The notes under the pieces are model-generated. The model was given only the letters and a program-made list of their open reading frames with translations, had not been told where the DNA came from and ran no database searches. Shown here in pieces: positions 1 through 9,083 of a stretch of 64,000 nt of DNA (positions are counted from its first letter, which is position 1; each line of letters opens with the position of its first letter). Position numbers and translations under genes: made by a program. Source of the stretch: Bradyrhizobium sp. 170 (GTDB lineage Bacteria > Pseudomonadota > Alphaproteobacteria > Rhizobiales > Xanthobacteraceae); contig NZ_CP064703.1 of assembly GCF_023101085.1 (NCBI RefSeq), positions 1,860,001-1,924,000 of the forward strand. The letters are read 5' to 3'.

Positions 1-9
1 GGAGTCGCG

Positions 10-273
10 ATGGCGCTCGGCACCGACGAACTTATCGAAATCGAACGGCTGCTTGCGGCAGCTGATGCCGATGCAAGCGCGTTCGCCGAGGTGCGGCGCC
101 GCTTTCCACAGCTCGCCTGCACGCGCTGTGACGCGTCCGACATGACGGAGCCGCCGTTCCGCAGTTTTCCACGATTCGACCTGCATCTGATCGATGGCTC
201 CGCTCATTGTGTGCAGATCACCGCCGATCCAGCGCGCGCGACTGGCATCGTGCTGGCGGCAAGGAGTACTTGA
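10..273 (+). CDS. small hypothetical protein, DUF6129-like
   Basis: An 87-residue acidic protein with a GGAG ribosome site six bases before its ATG. Its stop overlaps the ATG of the aminotransferase that follows, so the two are translationally coupled. The N-terminus (ELIEIERLLAAADADASAF) resembles small proteins I remember as DUF6129, which occur in rhizobial nif gene clusters; this match is from memory. There is no signal peptide, membrane segment or cysteine cluster. Function unknown; a role linked to nitrogen fixation is suggested only by neighbours. Confidence 0.6.
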   Translation: MALGTDELIEIERLLAAADADASAFAEVRRRFPQLACTRCDASDMTEPPFRSFPRFDLHLIDGSAHCVQITADPARATGIVLAARST

Positions 274-1472
274 TGATGACTAGCGTTGCTCTCGCAAAGG
301 ATCACGATGCGAACGTGGTCAACGCGGACGTATCTTTCATTCGGATGTCCGATCCGGATGTCACCTTCGCCGAGCTCTCTGCCGTGGAAACGCTGCTGTG
401 TTCGCCGCGGGTCTCGAACGGGCCGGTGACTGAGACCTTCGAGAAAGCCTTTGCCGCCTATCTCGGCCGGAAATACGCCGTTGCCGTCCCGAGCGGCACC
501 ATCGGGCTTCTGCTTGCGCTAAAGGCCCTCGGCATCGGGCCGGGGCAGGATGTGATCGCCTCACCGTATTCGTTTCGCGAGACGGTGCATGCTATCAGTC
601 TCACGGGCGCGCGCACCGTATTTGCCGACGTCGACTATTGGTCGGGAGCATTGGTTCCGGCGAAGGTCGAAGAGCGGATCACGGCCAACACACGGGCGAT
701 TGTTGCCGGCAATCCCAATGGCCATCCGGCGCCATGGTCGGAGCTGCGCGCGATCGCGCAGCGCCATCAGCTGATGCTACTGGAGGATTCCACCGAGGCG
801 ATCGGATCGAGATACAAGGGCGAACTCGTCGGCCGCTTTGGCGATATCGCCGTGTTCGACTTTGCCCAGCCTCTGGCCCTGACCTGCGGCGAGGGCGGCA
901 TGGTGGTGACCGACGATATCGACATTGCCGTTGGCTTGCTTCGCCATCGCGCGCATCGGCTGGATAACCGCTCCTCCGTCGTCGTCAGTAGCGCAGCGCC
1001 TTACCAGGCCGGCATGAGCGATCTTACAGCCGCGTTGGGCCTTGCGCAGCTGAAGCGCCTCGATGAAATCCTGGAGCGGCGCCGGCTCATCGAGCAGCTC
1101 TACAATGCACATATCCAATCATTCGAGGGCATCAAGCCGCCCTATATCGGTCCCGATGTGACCGAGGTGAACTGGTTCCTCTATCTCGTCCATCTTGGAA
1201 CGCGCTTCACGCGCTCCAGCCGTGACGCCATTGTCGATGATCTGCGCATTGGGCATGTCGAGGCCGCTGCCTATTGCCATCCGATGCATTTGCAGCGTCA
1301 CTATTTTGAGATTGGCTATCGATATGGCGATTTACTGGTCACGGAAAAGATCGCCGATCGTGCCGTGGCGCTGCCGTTTCACACCCATCTCACCGACAAC
1401 CAGATCGAGTTCATTGTGGAGACGATGAAGGACGCGTCCATCAATATCGGCGCGGGCGCAGCCATCTATTAG
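273..1472 (+). CDS. DegT/DnrJ/EryC1/StrS-family aminotransferase
   Basis: A 399-residue PLP-dependent sugar-type aminotransferase. The family order is visible: an N-terminal substrate region, the AVPSGTIGLLLALKALGIGPG stretch (cofactor phosphate binding), AIVAGNPNGHP, and LLEDSTEAIGSRYKG with the Asp that contacts the PLP pyridine. At the position where family members carry the Schiff-base lysine (usually SF.GaKpl.tGEGG) the sequence reads FDFAQPLALTCGEGG, with no lysine. The protein may therefore be one of the family's dehydratase-like or catalytically altered members. AAGGAG lies at 261-266 before paired ATGs at 273 and 276. The longer frame starting at 207 lacks such a site and overlaps the upstream gene. 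Its substrate in this nif-associated setting is unknown. Confidence 0.85.
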   Translation: MMTSVALAKDHDANVVNADVSFIRMSDPDVTFAELSAVETLLCSPRVSNGPVTETFEKAFAAYLGRKYAVAVPSGTIGLLLALKALGIGPGQDVIASPYSFRETVHAISLTGARTVFADVDYWSGALVPAKVEERITANTRAIVAGNPNGHPAPWSELRAIAQRHQLMLLEDSTEAIGSRYKGELVGRFGDIAVFDFAQPLALTCGEGGMVVTDDIDIAVGLLRHRAHRLDNRSSVVVSSAAPYQAGMSDLTAALGLAQLKRLDEILERRRLIEQLYNAHIQSFEGIKPPYIGPDVTEVNWFLYLVHLGTRFTRSSRDAIVDDLRIGHVEAAAYCHPMHLQRHYFEIGYRYGDLLVTEKIADRAVALPFHTHLTDNQIEFIVETMKDASINIGAGAAIY

Positions 1473-1510
1473 AGCCCCGGCGCCCTCATTACGCGCAAAA
1501 GGAGGAGCGA

Positions 1511-1783
1511 ATGTCGAAAGTCAGAATCTTGCCGTATGGCAAAATGATCGAGGCCATTGAGGCCACGTCACTCTTGGCGGCGGCGCTGGGCCCCGAGATT
1601 GCCCTTCAACAGTCATGCAAGGACAGGCCAAATTCGGACTCCTGCCATTCTTGGTCCAGCAAGGCCGCAAGGGAACCCGCGCAAAGAGAATGAGAAAGCT
1701 CAACGATCGTGGACGTTGGCTCTAAGTTTCGGCACGCCGGCCCTGCAAGGTGCTCGGATCAGGAAACATGATCATTGAGCTCT
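1511..1783 (+). pseudogene. broken 2Fe-2S ferredoxin (nif-associated type)
   Basis: It starts well, with AGGAGG followed by ATG at 1511 and MSKVRILPYGKMIEA, the usual N-terminus of plant-type [2Fe-2S] ferredoxins. The cysteine-rich middle is scrambled: a Cys-Lys-Asp and a Ser-Cys-His remain, but their spacing does not fit the C-x4-C-x2-C cluster. The family's C-terminal half (RKENEK, GSK, PARCS, MIIELLG) appears piecewise in other frames up to about 1783. Several small indels must have occurred. Such ferredoxins donate electrons in nif systems; this copy should be inactive. Confidence 0.65.
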
Positions 1784-2029
1784 TGGGGCTTCGGCTCGGG
1801 TTTTTTCAAGCTTGACCTTAGCGGGTGGGAAGGCACAAGGATCCCTAACAAATCATTGTTCTTCGAACGGGAGTGGTCGAGCTTCCGGCCGGAGCCCGGC
1901 AGAGCTGTTGCCGTACCATCGGCATGATTTTGTCAGCGAAAGCGCAGGCGATGCCTATCGGCCGCTATCTAATGATCACGGCGTGTCTCGGCTGACCCGG
2001 GTCGCAATCCATACATTCGCGACGATAGC

Positions 2030-2502
2030 ATGACCAAAGAAACTATCCGCGATATGGCCAGCCAAGAGATCGTGGTCTTCGCCGTCTGTCCCGCCGAGGC
2101 CATTGAGCGGGGTGACGCTAAGGGTTTCAGCCTGTCGCGGATCGATGACAGCGGCGAGAGCCGGCCGTTTCCGATTGTCGTGGTGCGGACCTTCGGCAAC
2201 GACTATCTCGGTTATGTCAACCGCTGCCCGCATGACGGCGTCTGGCTCACATCGGCTCCGGCAAGTTGTTCTCGCCGGACCGCTCCTTTCTCAGATGTGG
2301 CCGGCACGGGGCGACCTTCGAGATCGGCAGCGGGTTTTGCATCGATGGCCCCTGCAATGGGAAAGCCCTTGAGCCGGTCGCGCTGGCCGTGATCGGCGGC
2401 GACGTCTGCCTGTGCGGTGTGAAGCTGGTAGAGGAAAATCCGTTTCCCGATCCGTTCGAGGATAGTGACGATACCATGGACATCATGATTCATCCGGATT
2501 AA
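2030..2502 (+). pseudogene. Rieske [2Fe-2S] protein, single-base frameshift
   Basis: The first half (ATG at 2030) carries the first Rieske box, RCPHDGVW (C-x-H), and the second half, in another frame, carries the second box, CGRHGATF (C-x2-H), followed by IGSGFCIDGPCNGKALEPV and an acidic C-terminus ending at 2502. The frames join if one base, probably an A, is restored near 2249 (ctc-a-catcggc reads Leu-Asn-Ile-Gly when repaired). Repaired, it would be a small cytosolic Rieske protein of about 157 residues, likely an electron carrier. A sequencing error at this one base cannot be excluded. Confidence 0.75.
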
Positions 2503-2984
2503 CGGGCATTATCTCATGATCATGCGCTCCGCTAAGAAGAACTGTCAGGTCGCAATCTTTTATTTCACCAGGATTGTCCGTGCATCTCGCGCGGACCCTT
2601 CGATCGATTCCTCGAATTGTGTGCCGGATCATCCGGATCGTTCAAGCGGCCGATTCCCACAACGGCAATGTTGGAGACCGCGCGGAGCCGAACTCAGCGA
2701 TAGGAATCGCTTTTATGACAGAGCCGACGACGAGTGGCAGCCTCGACCAGCACGACAACGCGAAGCAATGGGCTGCGGGTGGCCGGCCCGACGCTGAGCA
2801 AGACTATGCGGAGTCCGGCATCGGCGACTATGACGACCTCACCGAGCAGTCGGTCCGCAAGACTACCATCAGGCGGGCCTGGGTTGAAGGAGACAAGCCC
2901 GCCGGTTCGCGCCGGCGGGTTTGCCTTGCCGGGGATTGCGTTACCGCTGTAGGATGCGGCTCTTACTTCACGGGAGAACGGATA
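2503..2984 (+). other. non-coding or unassigned stretch before cspA
   Basis: An open frame runs from 2715 into cspA, but a strong hairpin crosses it at 2898-2919 and its sequence ([15 protein letters not shown]...) matches nothing I recognise. No confident gene. Confidence 0.3.
2898..2919 (+). terminator. hairpin, likely terminator upstream of cspA
   Basis: Arms CCCGCCGG and CCGGCGGG with a 6-base loop, followed by GTTTGCC. Nearly the same stem recurs after cspA. The T-run is short. Confidence 0.5.
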
Positions 2985-3188
2985 GTGGCGACAGGTACGG
3001 TAAAGTGGTTCAACGCGACTAAGGGATATGGGTTTATTCAACCTGACAACGGCGGCAAGGATGTCTTCGTGCACATCTCGGCCGTTGAAAAAGCGGGCCT
3101 GAGCAACCTTAATGAGGGCGCCAAGGTGAGCTACGAAGAAATGAGCACCCGGGGCAAAACGTCTGCGGAAAATCTAAGGGTCGGATGA
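2985..3188 (+). CDS. CspA-family cold-shock protein
   Basis: A 67-residue single-domain cold-shock protein that binds single-stranded RNA or DNA and melts secondary structure. The two RNA-binding motifs are KGYGFIQ (RNP1) and VFVHIS (RNP2). The family start, [10 protein letters not shown], begins at GTG 2985, preceded by GGGAGA at 2972-2977. The same frame stays open upstream, but that extension crosses a terminator-like hairpin and does not belong to the family. It is framed by two similar hairpins and is probably a monocistronic unit. Confidence 0.93.
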   Translation: MATGTVKWFNATKGYGFIQPDNGGKDVFVHISAVEKAGLSNLNEGAKVSYEEMSTRGKTSAENLRVG

Positions 3189-3194
3189 GTTCAA

Positions 3195-3217
3195 GCCCGC
3201 CGGTCCGACCGGCGGGC
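3195..3217 (+). terminator. hairpin after cspA
   Basis: Inverted repeat GCCCGCCGGTC / GACCGGCGGGC seven bases after the cspA stop. It has a strong stem but no long T-run. Confidence 0.6.
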
Positions 3218-3269
3218 TCTCAATGCGCGCACATCTCCCATCTGGTCTGCGCCAGATCCCGCAGCCTAG

Positions 3270-4704
3270 CATTACAGTTGCTATTTTTGCGGGCTTCTGA
3301 ATCCATGGGCAGCCATGATTCGGATGTCGTGGACGCGGGCCGCGTCGGTTGAGGAGACGCTTGCGTTGTGGGCGGCGTCGCTTCGAGAGATCAAGAAACG
3401 GATACGTCCGCTGTTCACGCAAGAGCGTGTTGCGACGAATGCAGGCATGTTCCTGGAAGGTCTGCTCGGAGATGAGCAGCGCAAGACCGGCTGGATGCGT
3501 GCGGAGGCGGCTGGCGATCCTGGCCCATGGCGACAGCAGGCAATTCTTGGTCGTGGGGATTGGGACGCTGATGCCCTGCGCGACATCGTGCGCGACTATG
3601 TCATCGAGCATTTGGCGGATGACGATGCGGTGCTGGTGATCGACGAGACCGGCTTTCTCAAACAGGGCAAAGCGTCATGCGGCGTGGCACGGCAATACAC
3701 CGGTTCGGCAGGAAAGATCACGAACTGCCAGATCGGCGTCTTCGCCACCTATGTTTCGCGTCATGGCCACGCGTTCATCGATCGCGCGTTGTATCTTCCG
3801 AAGGAATGGACCGACGATCCAGATCGGCTGGAAGCCGCATATGTGCCTGCCGATGTCGGCTTTGCGACCAAACCAAAGCTTGCGACGCGAATGATCGCAC
3901 GCGCGATAGCCGCGTCTGTACCATTCAAGTGGGTTGCCGGTGATACCGTCTACGGTGTTGGCAACATCGAACAGCAACTACGTCGGGCAGGCAAAGGCTA
4001 CGTGCTCGGGGTCAGCAGCGCTCATGTGTTTCGATCCTGGGGCAAGCGACCGCCGGTCGCCGGTACGGCTGCGGACCTCGCCCGGACGCGGCGCTCATCC
4101 GACTGGAAGCGCCTGTCGGCGGGAGCCGGAACCAAAGGACCGCGGCTGCACGATTGGTGTTATCTCGAATTGGCCGATCTCGAGGCCGAGCAGTTCAACG
4201 GTGCAAATGACGGTTTGTGGACACGCGGTCTACTGATCCGTCGTCGCATCGCCGATGATGACCTCGCCTTCTTCACCACCTGGTGCCCAGCGGGAACAGC
4301 CATTGAAACGCTGGTCGCGGTCGAAGGCCATCGATGGGCGATCGAGGACAGCTTCGAGACCGCGAAAAACGAGTTCGGGCTCGATCACAACGAGAGCAGA
4401 TCCTGGCATGGCTGGCACCGTCATGTGTCCTTGGTGATGCTCGCCTTCGCCATGATGGCCGCGATCCGACATCGCGCTAATCCGCCACCGCCCAAAAAAA
4501 CGAAACGGCGCCCCCCGGCAAAAGCCAAAGCATAACCACCCCACCACTGATCCGTTGGTCAATCCAGGAAATCCGCCGCATTGCTATCAGACTTGCTCGA
4601 AAGCGGATTCAACCCGCACACATCATCGCATGGTCTTTCTGGCGCAGAGCTCACCAGGCTGCCGCTCAACGCGCCCACTTCAAATCAAGAAGGCAACTGT
4701 AATG
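3270..4704 (+). mobile_element. IS701-family insertion sequence, copy A
   Basis: A 1435-bp element with terminal inverted repeats CATTACAGTTGC / GCAACTGTAATG, flanked directly by CTAG (3266-3269 and 4705-4708). This fits the 4-bp YTAR-type duplication known for IS701 elements. It carries one intact transposase. Copy B at 5545-6979 has the same length and the same encoded protein. Confidence 0.93.
3315..4535 (+). CDS. IS701-family transposase, copy A
   Basis: A 406-residue DDE transposase (DDE_5 type). Visible acidic motifs are VLVIDETGFLKQG (first Asp, about residue 108), AGDTVYG (second Asp) and EGHRWAIEDSFETAKNEFGLD (Glu region). The C-terminus is basic (PPPKKTKRRPPAKAKA). It is intact and identical to copy B, suggesting recent transposition. 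ATG 3315 is the first start in the frame that gives the family N-terminus. Confidence 0.92.
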   Translation: MIRMSWTRAASVEETLALWAASLREIKKRIRPLFTQERVATNAGMFLEGLLGDEQRKTGWMRAEAAGDPGPWRQQAILGRGDWDADALRDIVRDYVIEHLADDDAVLVIDETGFLKQGKASCGVARQYTGSAGKITNCQIGVFATYVSRHGHAFIDRALYLPKEWTDDPDRLEAAYVPADVGFATKPKLATRMIARAIAASVPFKWVAGDTVYGVGNIEQQLRRAGKGYVLGVSSAHVFRSWGKRPPVAGTAADLARTRRSSDWKRLSAGAGTKGPRLHDWCYLELADLEAEQFNGANDGLWTRGLLIRRRIADDDLAFFTTWCPAGTAIETLVAVEGHRWAIEDSFETAKNEFGLDHNESRSWHGWHRHVSLVMLAFAMMAAIRHRANPPPPKKTKRRPPAKAKA

Positions 4705-4708
4705 CTAG

Positions 4709-5540
4709 GGTCTGTTGAGATTCACCTGGAATGGATGACGGCGGTAGCGAGGTAGATCATCGCTTCGAAGCTGCCGTCTGTCTTGTCGCATCGCATCGCT
4801 ATGCGTTTGAATTCCTTCAGCTTGCCGAAGAAATTCTCGATCAGGTGGCGCCATTTGTAAATGTCCTTGTCGATGTTGAGAGGCTGGGCGCGCCTTTGAT
4901 GCTGCGAGATGACAATCTTGGCCTTGCGTGCGTTCAGGTCTTCGATGATCCAGTTGGAATCAAAAGCCTTGTCGGCGATCAAGCCGCCGAATTCGATGTC
5001 TTTGATCAGAGGCGCGACGCCGACTGTGTCAAAGCGATGGCCAGGGAGCAGGATGAACCGCACCAAGTTCCCAAGCGCGTCGGTCAGCGCGAGGATTTTG
5101 GTGGTCCAGCCGCCCTTCGATTTGCCGATGGCCTGATTTTTGGTCCCTCTTTTGCTCCCTGCGCTTGACGATGAACTTTGACGATTGTCGCGTCGACCAT
5201 CGCAAACTCCATGTCTGGATCATCCGATACAGCATCGAAAATCCGCTTGAAAACGCCGGCCTTCACCCAATCACGATAGCGCTTGAACACCCGTATTCCA
5301 GTTGCCGAACCTCGGCGGCAGATCCCTCCATGGGCTGCCCGTGCGCGCGATCCAAAGCACAGCTTCGAGAAACAAACGGTTGTCACCCCCTGTGCGGCCG
5401 GGGTTCGTGGCCTTGCCCAAACAAAGCGACTCCATCTTCGCCCACTGGGCGTCCGTCAAAACGAATCGGTGCATGCCAAGCTCCTTTCGGAGCTTGAATC
5501 ACGGACATTCCAATCTGTGAATCCTGAATCTCAACAGACC
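4709..5540 (-). mobile_element. IS5-family insertion sequence between two IS701 copies
   Basis: About 832 bp, bounded by inverted repeats GGTCTGTTGAGATTCA / TGAATCTCAACAGACC and flanked on both sides by CTAG. Those same tetranucleotides are also the inner flanks of the two IS701 elements. Its transposase on the minus strand is frameshifted. Confidence 0.85.
4722..5474 (-). pseudogene. IS5-family transposase, two frameshifts
   Basis: It begins at ATG 5474 with [17 protein letters not shown], the usual IS5-family N-terminus. The frame is lost after FGNWNT by an apparent extra G, continues in a second frame with [12 protein letters not shown] and MVDATIVKVHRQ, then returns to the first frame at about 5115 for ALGNLVRFILLPGHRFDT and the C-terminal NRFFGKLKEFKRIAMR-like helix (NFFGKLKEFKRIAMRCDK). 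Some IS5 groups use one programmed shift; two compensating shifts suggest inactivation. Confidence 0.75.
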
Positions 5541-5544
5541 CTAG

Positions 5545-6979
5545 CATTACAGTTGCTATTTTTGCGGGCTTCTGAATCCATGGGCAGCCATGATTCGGAT
5601 GTCGTGGACGCGGGCCGCGTCGGTTGAGGAGACGCTTGCGTTGTGGGCGGCGTCGCTTCGAGAGATCAAGAAACGGATACGTCCGCTGTTCACGCAAGAG
5701 CGTGTTGCGACGAATGCAGGCATGTTCCTGGAAGGTCTGCTCGGAGATGAGCAGCGCAAGACCGGCTGGATGCGTGCGGAGGCGGCTGGCGATCCTGGCC
5801 CATGGCGACAGCAGGCAATTCTTGGTCGTGGGGATTGGGACGCTGATGCCCTGCGCGACATCGTGCGCGACTATGTCATCGAGCATTTGGCGGATGACGA
5901 TGCGGTGCTGGTGATCGACGAGACCGGCTTTCTCAAACAGGGCAAAGCGTCATGCGGCGTGGCACGGCAATACACCGGTTCGGCAGGAAAGATCACGAAC
6001 TGCCAGATCGGCGTCTTCGCCACCTATGTTTCGCGTCATGGCCACGCGTTCATCGATCGCGCGTTGTATCTTCCGAAGGAATGGACCGACGATCCAGATC
6101 GGCTGGAAGCCGCATATGTGCCTGCCGATGTCGGCTTTGCGACCAAACCAAAGCTTGCGACGCGAATGATCGCACGCGCGATAGCCGCGTCTGTACCATT
6201 CAAGTGGGTTGCCGGTGATACCGTCTACGGTGTTGGCAACATCGAACAGCAACTACGTCGGGCAGGCAAAGGCTACGTGCTCGGGGTCAGCAGCGCTCAT
6301 GTGTTTCGATCCTGGGGCAAGCGACCGCCGGTCGCCGGTACGGCTGCGGACCTCGCCCGGACGCGGCGCTCATCCGACTGGAAGCGCCTGTCGGCGGGAG
6401 CCGGAACCAAAGGACCGCGGCTGCACGATTGGTGTTATCTCGAATTGGCCGATCTCGAGGCCGAGCAGTTCAACGGTGCAAATGACGGTTTGTGGACACG
6501 CGGTCTACTGATCCGTCGTCGCATCGCCGATGATGACCTCGCCTTCTTCACCACCTGGTGCCCAGCGGGAACAGCCATTGAAACGCTGGTCGCGGTCGAA
6601 GGCCATCGATGGGCGATCGAGGACAGCTTCGAGACCGCGAAAAACGAGTTCGGGCTCGATCACAACGAGAGCAGATCCTGGCATGGCTGGCACCGTCATG
6701 TGTCCTTGGTGATGCTCGCCTTCGCCATGATGGCCGCGATCCGACATCGCGCTAATCCGCCACCGCCCAAAAAAACGAAACGGCGCCCCCCGGCAAAAGC
6801 CAAAGCATAACCACCCCACCACTGATCCGTTGGTCAATCCAGGAAATCCGCCGCATTGCTATCAGACTTGCTCGAAAGCGGATTCAACCCGCACACATCA
6901 TCGCATGGTCTTTCTGGCGCAGAGCTCACCAGGCTGCCGCTCAACGCGCCCACTTCAAATCAAGAAGGCAACTGTAATG
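5545..6979 (+). mobile_element. IS701-family insertion sequence, copy B
   Basis: Same 1435-bp length and termini as copy A, flanked by CTAG at 5541-5544 and 6980-6983. Confidence 0.93.
5590..6810 (+). CDS. IS701-family transposase, copy B
   Basis: A 406-residue product identical to that of copy A (same DDE motifs, same basic tail). It is intact and presumably functional. Confidence 0.92.
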   Translation: MIRMSWTRAASVEETLALWAASLREIKKRIRPLFTQERVATNAGMFLEGLLGDEQRKTGWMRAEAAGDPGPWRQQAILGRGDWDADALRDIVRDYVIEHLADDDAVLVIDETGFLKQGKASCGVARQYTGSAGKITNCQIGVFATYVSRHGHAFIDRALYLPKEWTDDPDRLEAAYVPADVGFATKPKLATRMIARAIAASVPFKWVAGDTVYGVGNIEQQLRRAGKGYVLGVSSAHVFRSWGKRPPVAGTAADLARTRRSSDWKRLSAGAGTKGPRLHDWCYLELADLEAEQFNGANDGLWTRGLLIRRRIADDDLAFFTTWCPAGTAIETLVAVEGHRWAIEDSFETAKNEFGLDHNESRSWHGWHRHVSLVMLAFAMMAAIRHRANPPPPKKTKRRPPAKAKA

Positions 6980-6995
6980 CTAGTACGGAGACCAT

Positions 6996-7277
6996 TCATC
7001 GCGACAGGCGCGGTCGCCGCGCGAAGGCGTAGGCCGGGTTGATGCCGCAATAGGCGTCAGTACCTGAAGCACTTGCCACGCACTGTCCGCGGGTAGCGAA
7101 TTGGCAATTGCCTGGGTAGCCCCAGATCCGTCTCTGCAAGCAGTAGCGATCATACGGTCCGCTCGGGGAGACGTCGCTATGGCGATACTGCCGTGCGGTC
7201 GCAGGCGAGCTCGAAGCCGCCAACACTAAAATTAGGCTAGCCTATGCAATGGCGAAAAGCAGGCGGGTCATCTTCAT
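6996..7277 (-). pseudogene. DUF3551-family small secreted protein with a stop in its signal peptide
   Basis: On the minus strand AGGAG precedes ATG 7277 and MKMTRLLFAIA, a signal-peptide start. A TAG stop at 7244-7242 interrupts it, after which the frame continues ASLILVLAASSSPATA (signal core and cleavage site) and a mature part with CLQRRIWGYPGNCQF and SGTDAYCGINP, four cysteines typical of DUF3551 proteins of Bradyrhizobium. Only one codon is wrong. Export from an internal start is unlikely because the hydrophobic core would be shortened. Function of the family unknown. Confidence 0.7.
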
Positions 7278-7769
7278 CTCCTGAAGTTCGGTTCTCGTCG
7301 GCGAATTTGTTCTTGTCCCTCACTCAGACCGGCTGGCCTCAGCTCGACTCACTGGTTGCACGTCGGCTTGCCCCGAGGCCGAGCCAATCTCGATTTCTTC
7401 GAAGAATTTCAGCTCGAAGTAAGAAAATTCGCCCGATATATGCGGTACCAAGCAGAAGTTGGCTAGTTTTCTTCTTTTATGACGAGGTAAGTTTTTATTT
7501 GTGCGCGGTACCCGGTCGAGAGCCCGGGTCCGGTCGGCCGGATGAAGGCTCAAGCGAGCGCACGCAGCAACAGCTTTCTCAACAGCTTTCTGTCGGATGC
7601 GAGCGCGACGTTGCTCGGGATGCTGCACATGAGAGTCTAACTCTGCGCCCGCCGCCCTTACCTGCGGTAAGATTGGCGGATCACTACGATCCTGGAGCCG
7701 AAGTTCACCTGTGTACGCACAGTGAGTCAGCGACTCCGGAGTTCCACTCCCAGGGTGGGCCCAAAGAAG
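7278..7769. other. no confident gene
   Basis: A long plus-strand frame (7244-7801) crosses this stretch, but its product has low-complexity, arginine- and serine-rich composition and no recognisable domain. Nothing else is seen. Confidence 0.3.
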
Positions 7770-8039
7770 ATGAAGATGTACGATTGCCGCAAACGGTTTG
7801 AGTGTCGCCCAGCAGCGATAAGCTGCGCCGCATGTGGCGGAAAGTTTGGCCCGATCAGGTACTACTCATGGCGGGCGGCGCTGTGCTTCAAGAAGCGCCT
7901 GGACCACTTCAGGGCACGCCGGGAACGAGACCGCCGCTGGCTATTTCGATTTGAGGCGGTGGGCCATGCAGCAGCACCTCAAGGGCGGCAACAAGATCGA
8001 CCTGGAGCTGCAAGAACTGTTCGACAGCGTGCTCGATGA
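7770..8039 (+). CDS. small Cys-containing hypothetical protein
   Basis: An 89-residue basic protein starting MKMYDCRKRFECRPAAISCAACGGKF, a C-x2-C pair with further cysteines that suggests a small zinc-binding fold, followed by RYYSWRAALCFKK and an Arg-rich segment. Similar short proteins recur in Bradyrhizobium genomes in my memory. The last 30 residues look like out-of-frame sequence, so the end may be altered. A neighbouring frame around 7966-8055 encodes a helix (GGNKIDLELQELFDSVLDE), and the next gene starts inside it. Confidence 0.4.
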   Translation: MKMYDCRKRFECRPAAISCAACGGKFGPIRYYSWRAALCFKKRLDHFRARRERDRRWLFRFEAVGHAAAPQGRQQDRPGAARTVRQRAR

Positions 8040-8323
8040 AGAGGTACTATTTTGATATCCGCGACGGCAGCCAATTCATCCACGATGATGAAGGTGTGGA
8101 GCTGCCGAACATCGAGTCTGCGCGGCAAGAGGCGACCACTGCGCTCTCGGAGATGGCCCGCGAATGGGTCAGAGGCGGGCCGCAGCACCGCATGGCAGTT
8201 GAAGTTCGCGATGATCATGGCCCTATCTTGGAGGCGAGCCTTGGCTTCGTGATGAAAGATGAAACCGCGCGCGACGTGAAAGCCATCGATTGGGATCGAA
8301 ATGCAATTTTGGACGCCGATTGA
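8036..8323 (+). CDS. DUF6894-like small protein
   Basis: A 95-residue acidic cytosolic protein with the pattern (K)RYYFDIRDG....DDEGVELPNIESARQEA...AMA-like...EVRD..GP, which I recognise as the DUF6894 family, abundant in Bradyrhizobium and of unknown function. ATG 8036 is the family start. It overlaps the end of the upstream frame by four bases. A decayed relative lies at 22108-22350. Confidence 0.75.
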   Translation: MKRYYFDIRDGSQFIHDDEGVELPNIESARQEATTALSEMAREWVRGGPQHRMAVEVRDDHGPILEASLGFVMKDETARDVKAIDWDRNAILDAD

Positions 8324-8467
8324 CAGCTGAAATCGCGGGTAATCAGGGCGTTTTCATACAACCAAGACCCACAGCAGAGATCAGCTGATTGTGAGGGTGG
8401 TCCACGCGGAAGAGCCAACAGGCTCTGGTCCGAGGTGGTCGCGAATCTCAGCTGGCCTTGTCTCTAT

Positions 8468-8725
8468 CTAGTTGGTCAGGTGCACCAGCATGGCCTCACA
8501 GGCCTGCTCGGCTTCGGCGAACGTCTTAAAGGGTGATCCGCCCACCCTGCTGGCCGGCCTGTTGAGGTTGATGAGGCGCCAAGAAGCTACAAAGCCCGGC
8601 TGTCCGTGGAGGCCAGGACCGCTCCTACTCTCATTGCTGATGACGAATGAGAAGTCGCGCTCGCACGCGCTCCAAATCTCTAGCTCCTCTGTCACGGGAG
8701 CAATGCGGCTGAAGTGCAGGGCCAT
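8468..8725 (-). CDS. conserved hypothetical protein (85 aa)
   Basis: The product starts MALHFSRIAPVTEELEIWS and ends FKTFAEAEQACEAMLVHLTN, with the central FVISNESRSGPGLHGQPGF. Such small proteins are common in rhizobia as I remember, with no known role. The ATG at 8725 follows GGTGGA. The frame is open to 9010, but the upstream part has no protein-like character, so the short form is preferred. No signal or membrane segment. Confidence 0.55.
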   Translation of the reverse strand: MALHFSRIAPVTEELEIWSACERDFSFVISNESRSGPGLHGQPGFVASWRLINLNRPASRVGGSPFKTFAEAEQACEAMLVHLTN

Positions 8726-9083
8726 TCCACCGATCCAGCGAGTGTCTAAACGACCCCAGCAAATTGTCGCCAGCATTCCAAGAAGGCGGCCCACCCAAAA
8801 GACAAAGGTTGCGGGTGACTGGCTGCAAATGGCCGAAGACGCTGAGGCCCGGAAGGGGCGACAAATTCGAGCTGAGGCACCACCGTAGTCACCGTAATAG
8901 ACTAGGACCCAGTGAGGCCGGACTGACGCACTAATGACGCATTTCCCCCAGGGTAATCTTTTGTCGCCGCTGCATCGCGCCCAATTCTGACAAAAATCAC
9001 TCACAGCCAAATGGCCGCTCCGGGGATCCGAAGTGAGAGATCGGCGTTATCGATCCCGCTAACCACCCTGGAGAAGTGCGAAG

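Noticed and set aside
1784..1812. Terminator after the ferredoxin remnant (T-run with GC-rich flank)
   Set aside because: A T-run is present but the preceding bases do not form a convincing stem.
2574..2984. N-terminal extension of the cold-shock protein
   Set aside because: It is crossed by a terminator-like hairpin, and the family begins at GTG 2985.
7244..7801. 185-codon plus-strand frame
   Set aside because: It starts inside the DUF3551 gene on the other strand and its product has no protein-like pattern.
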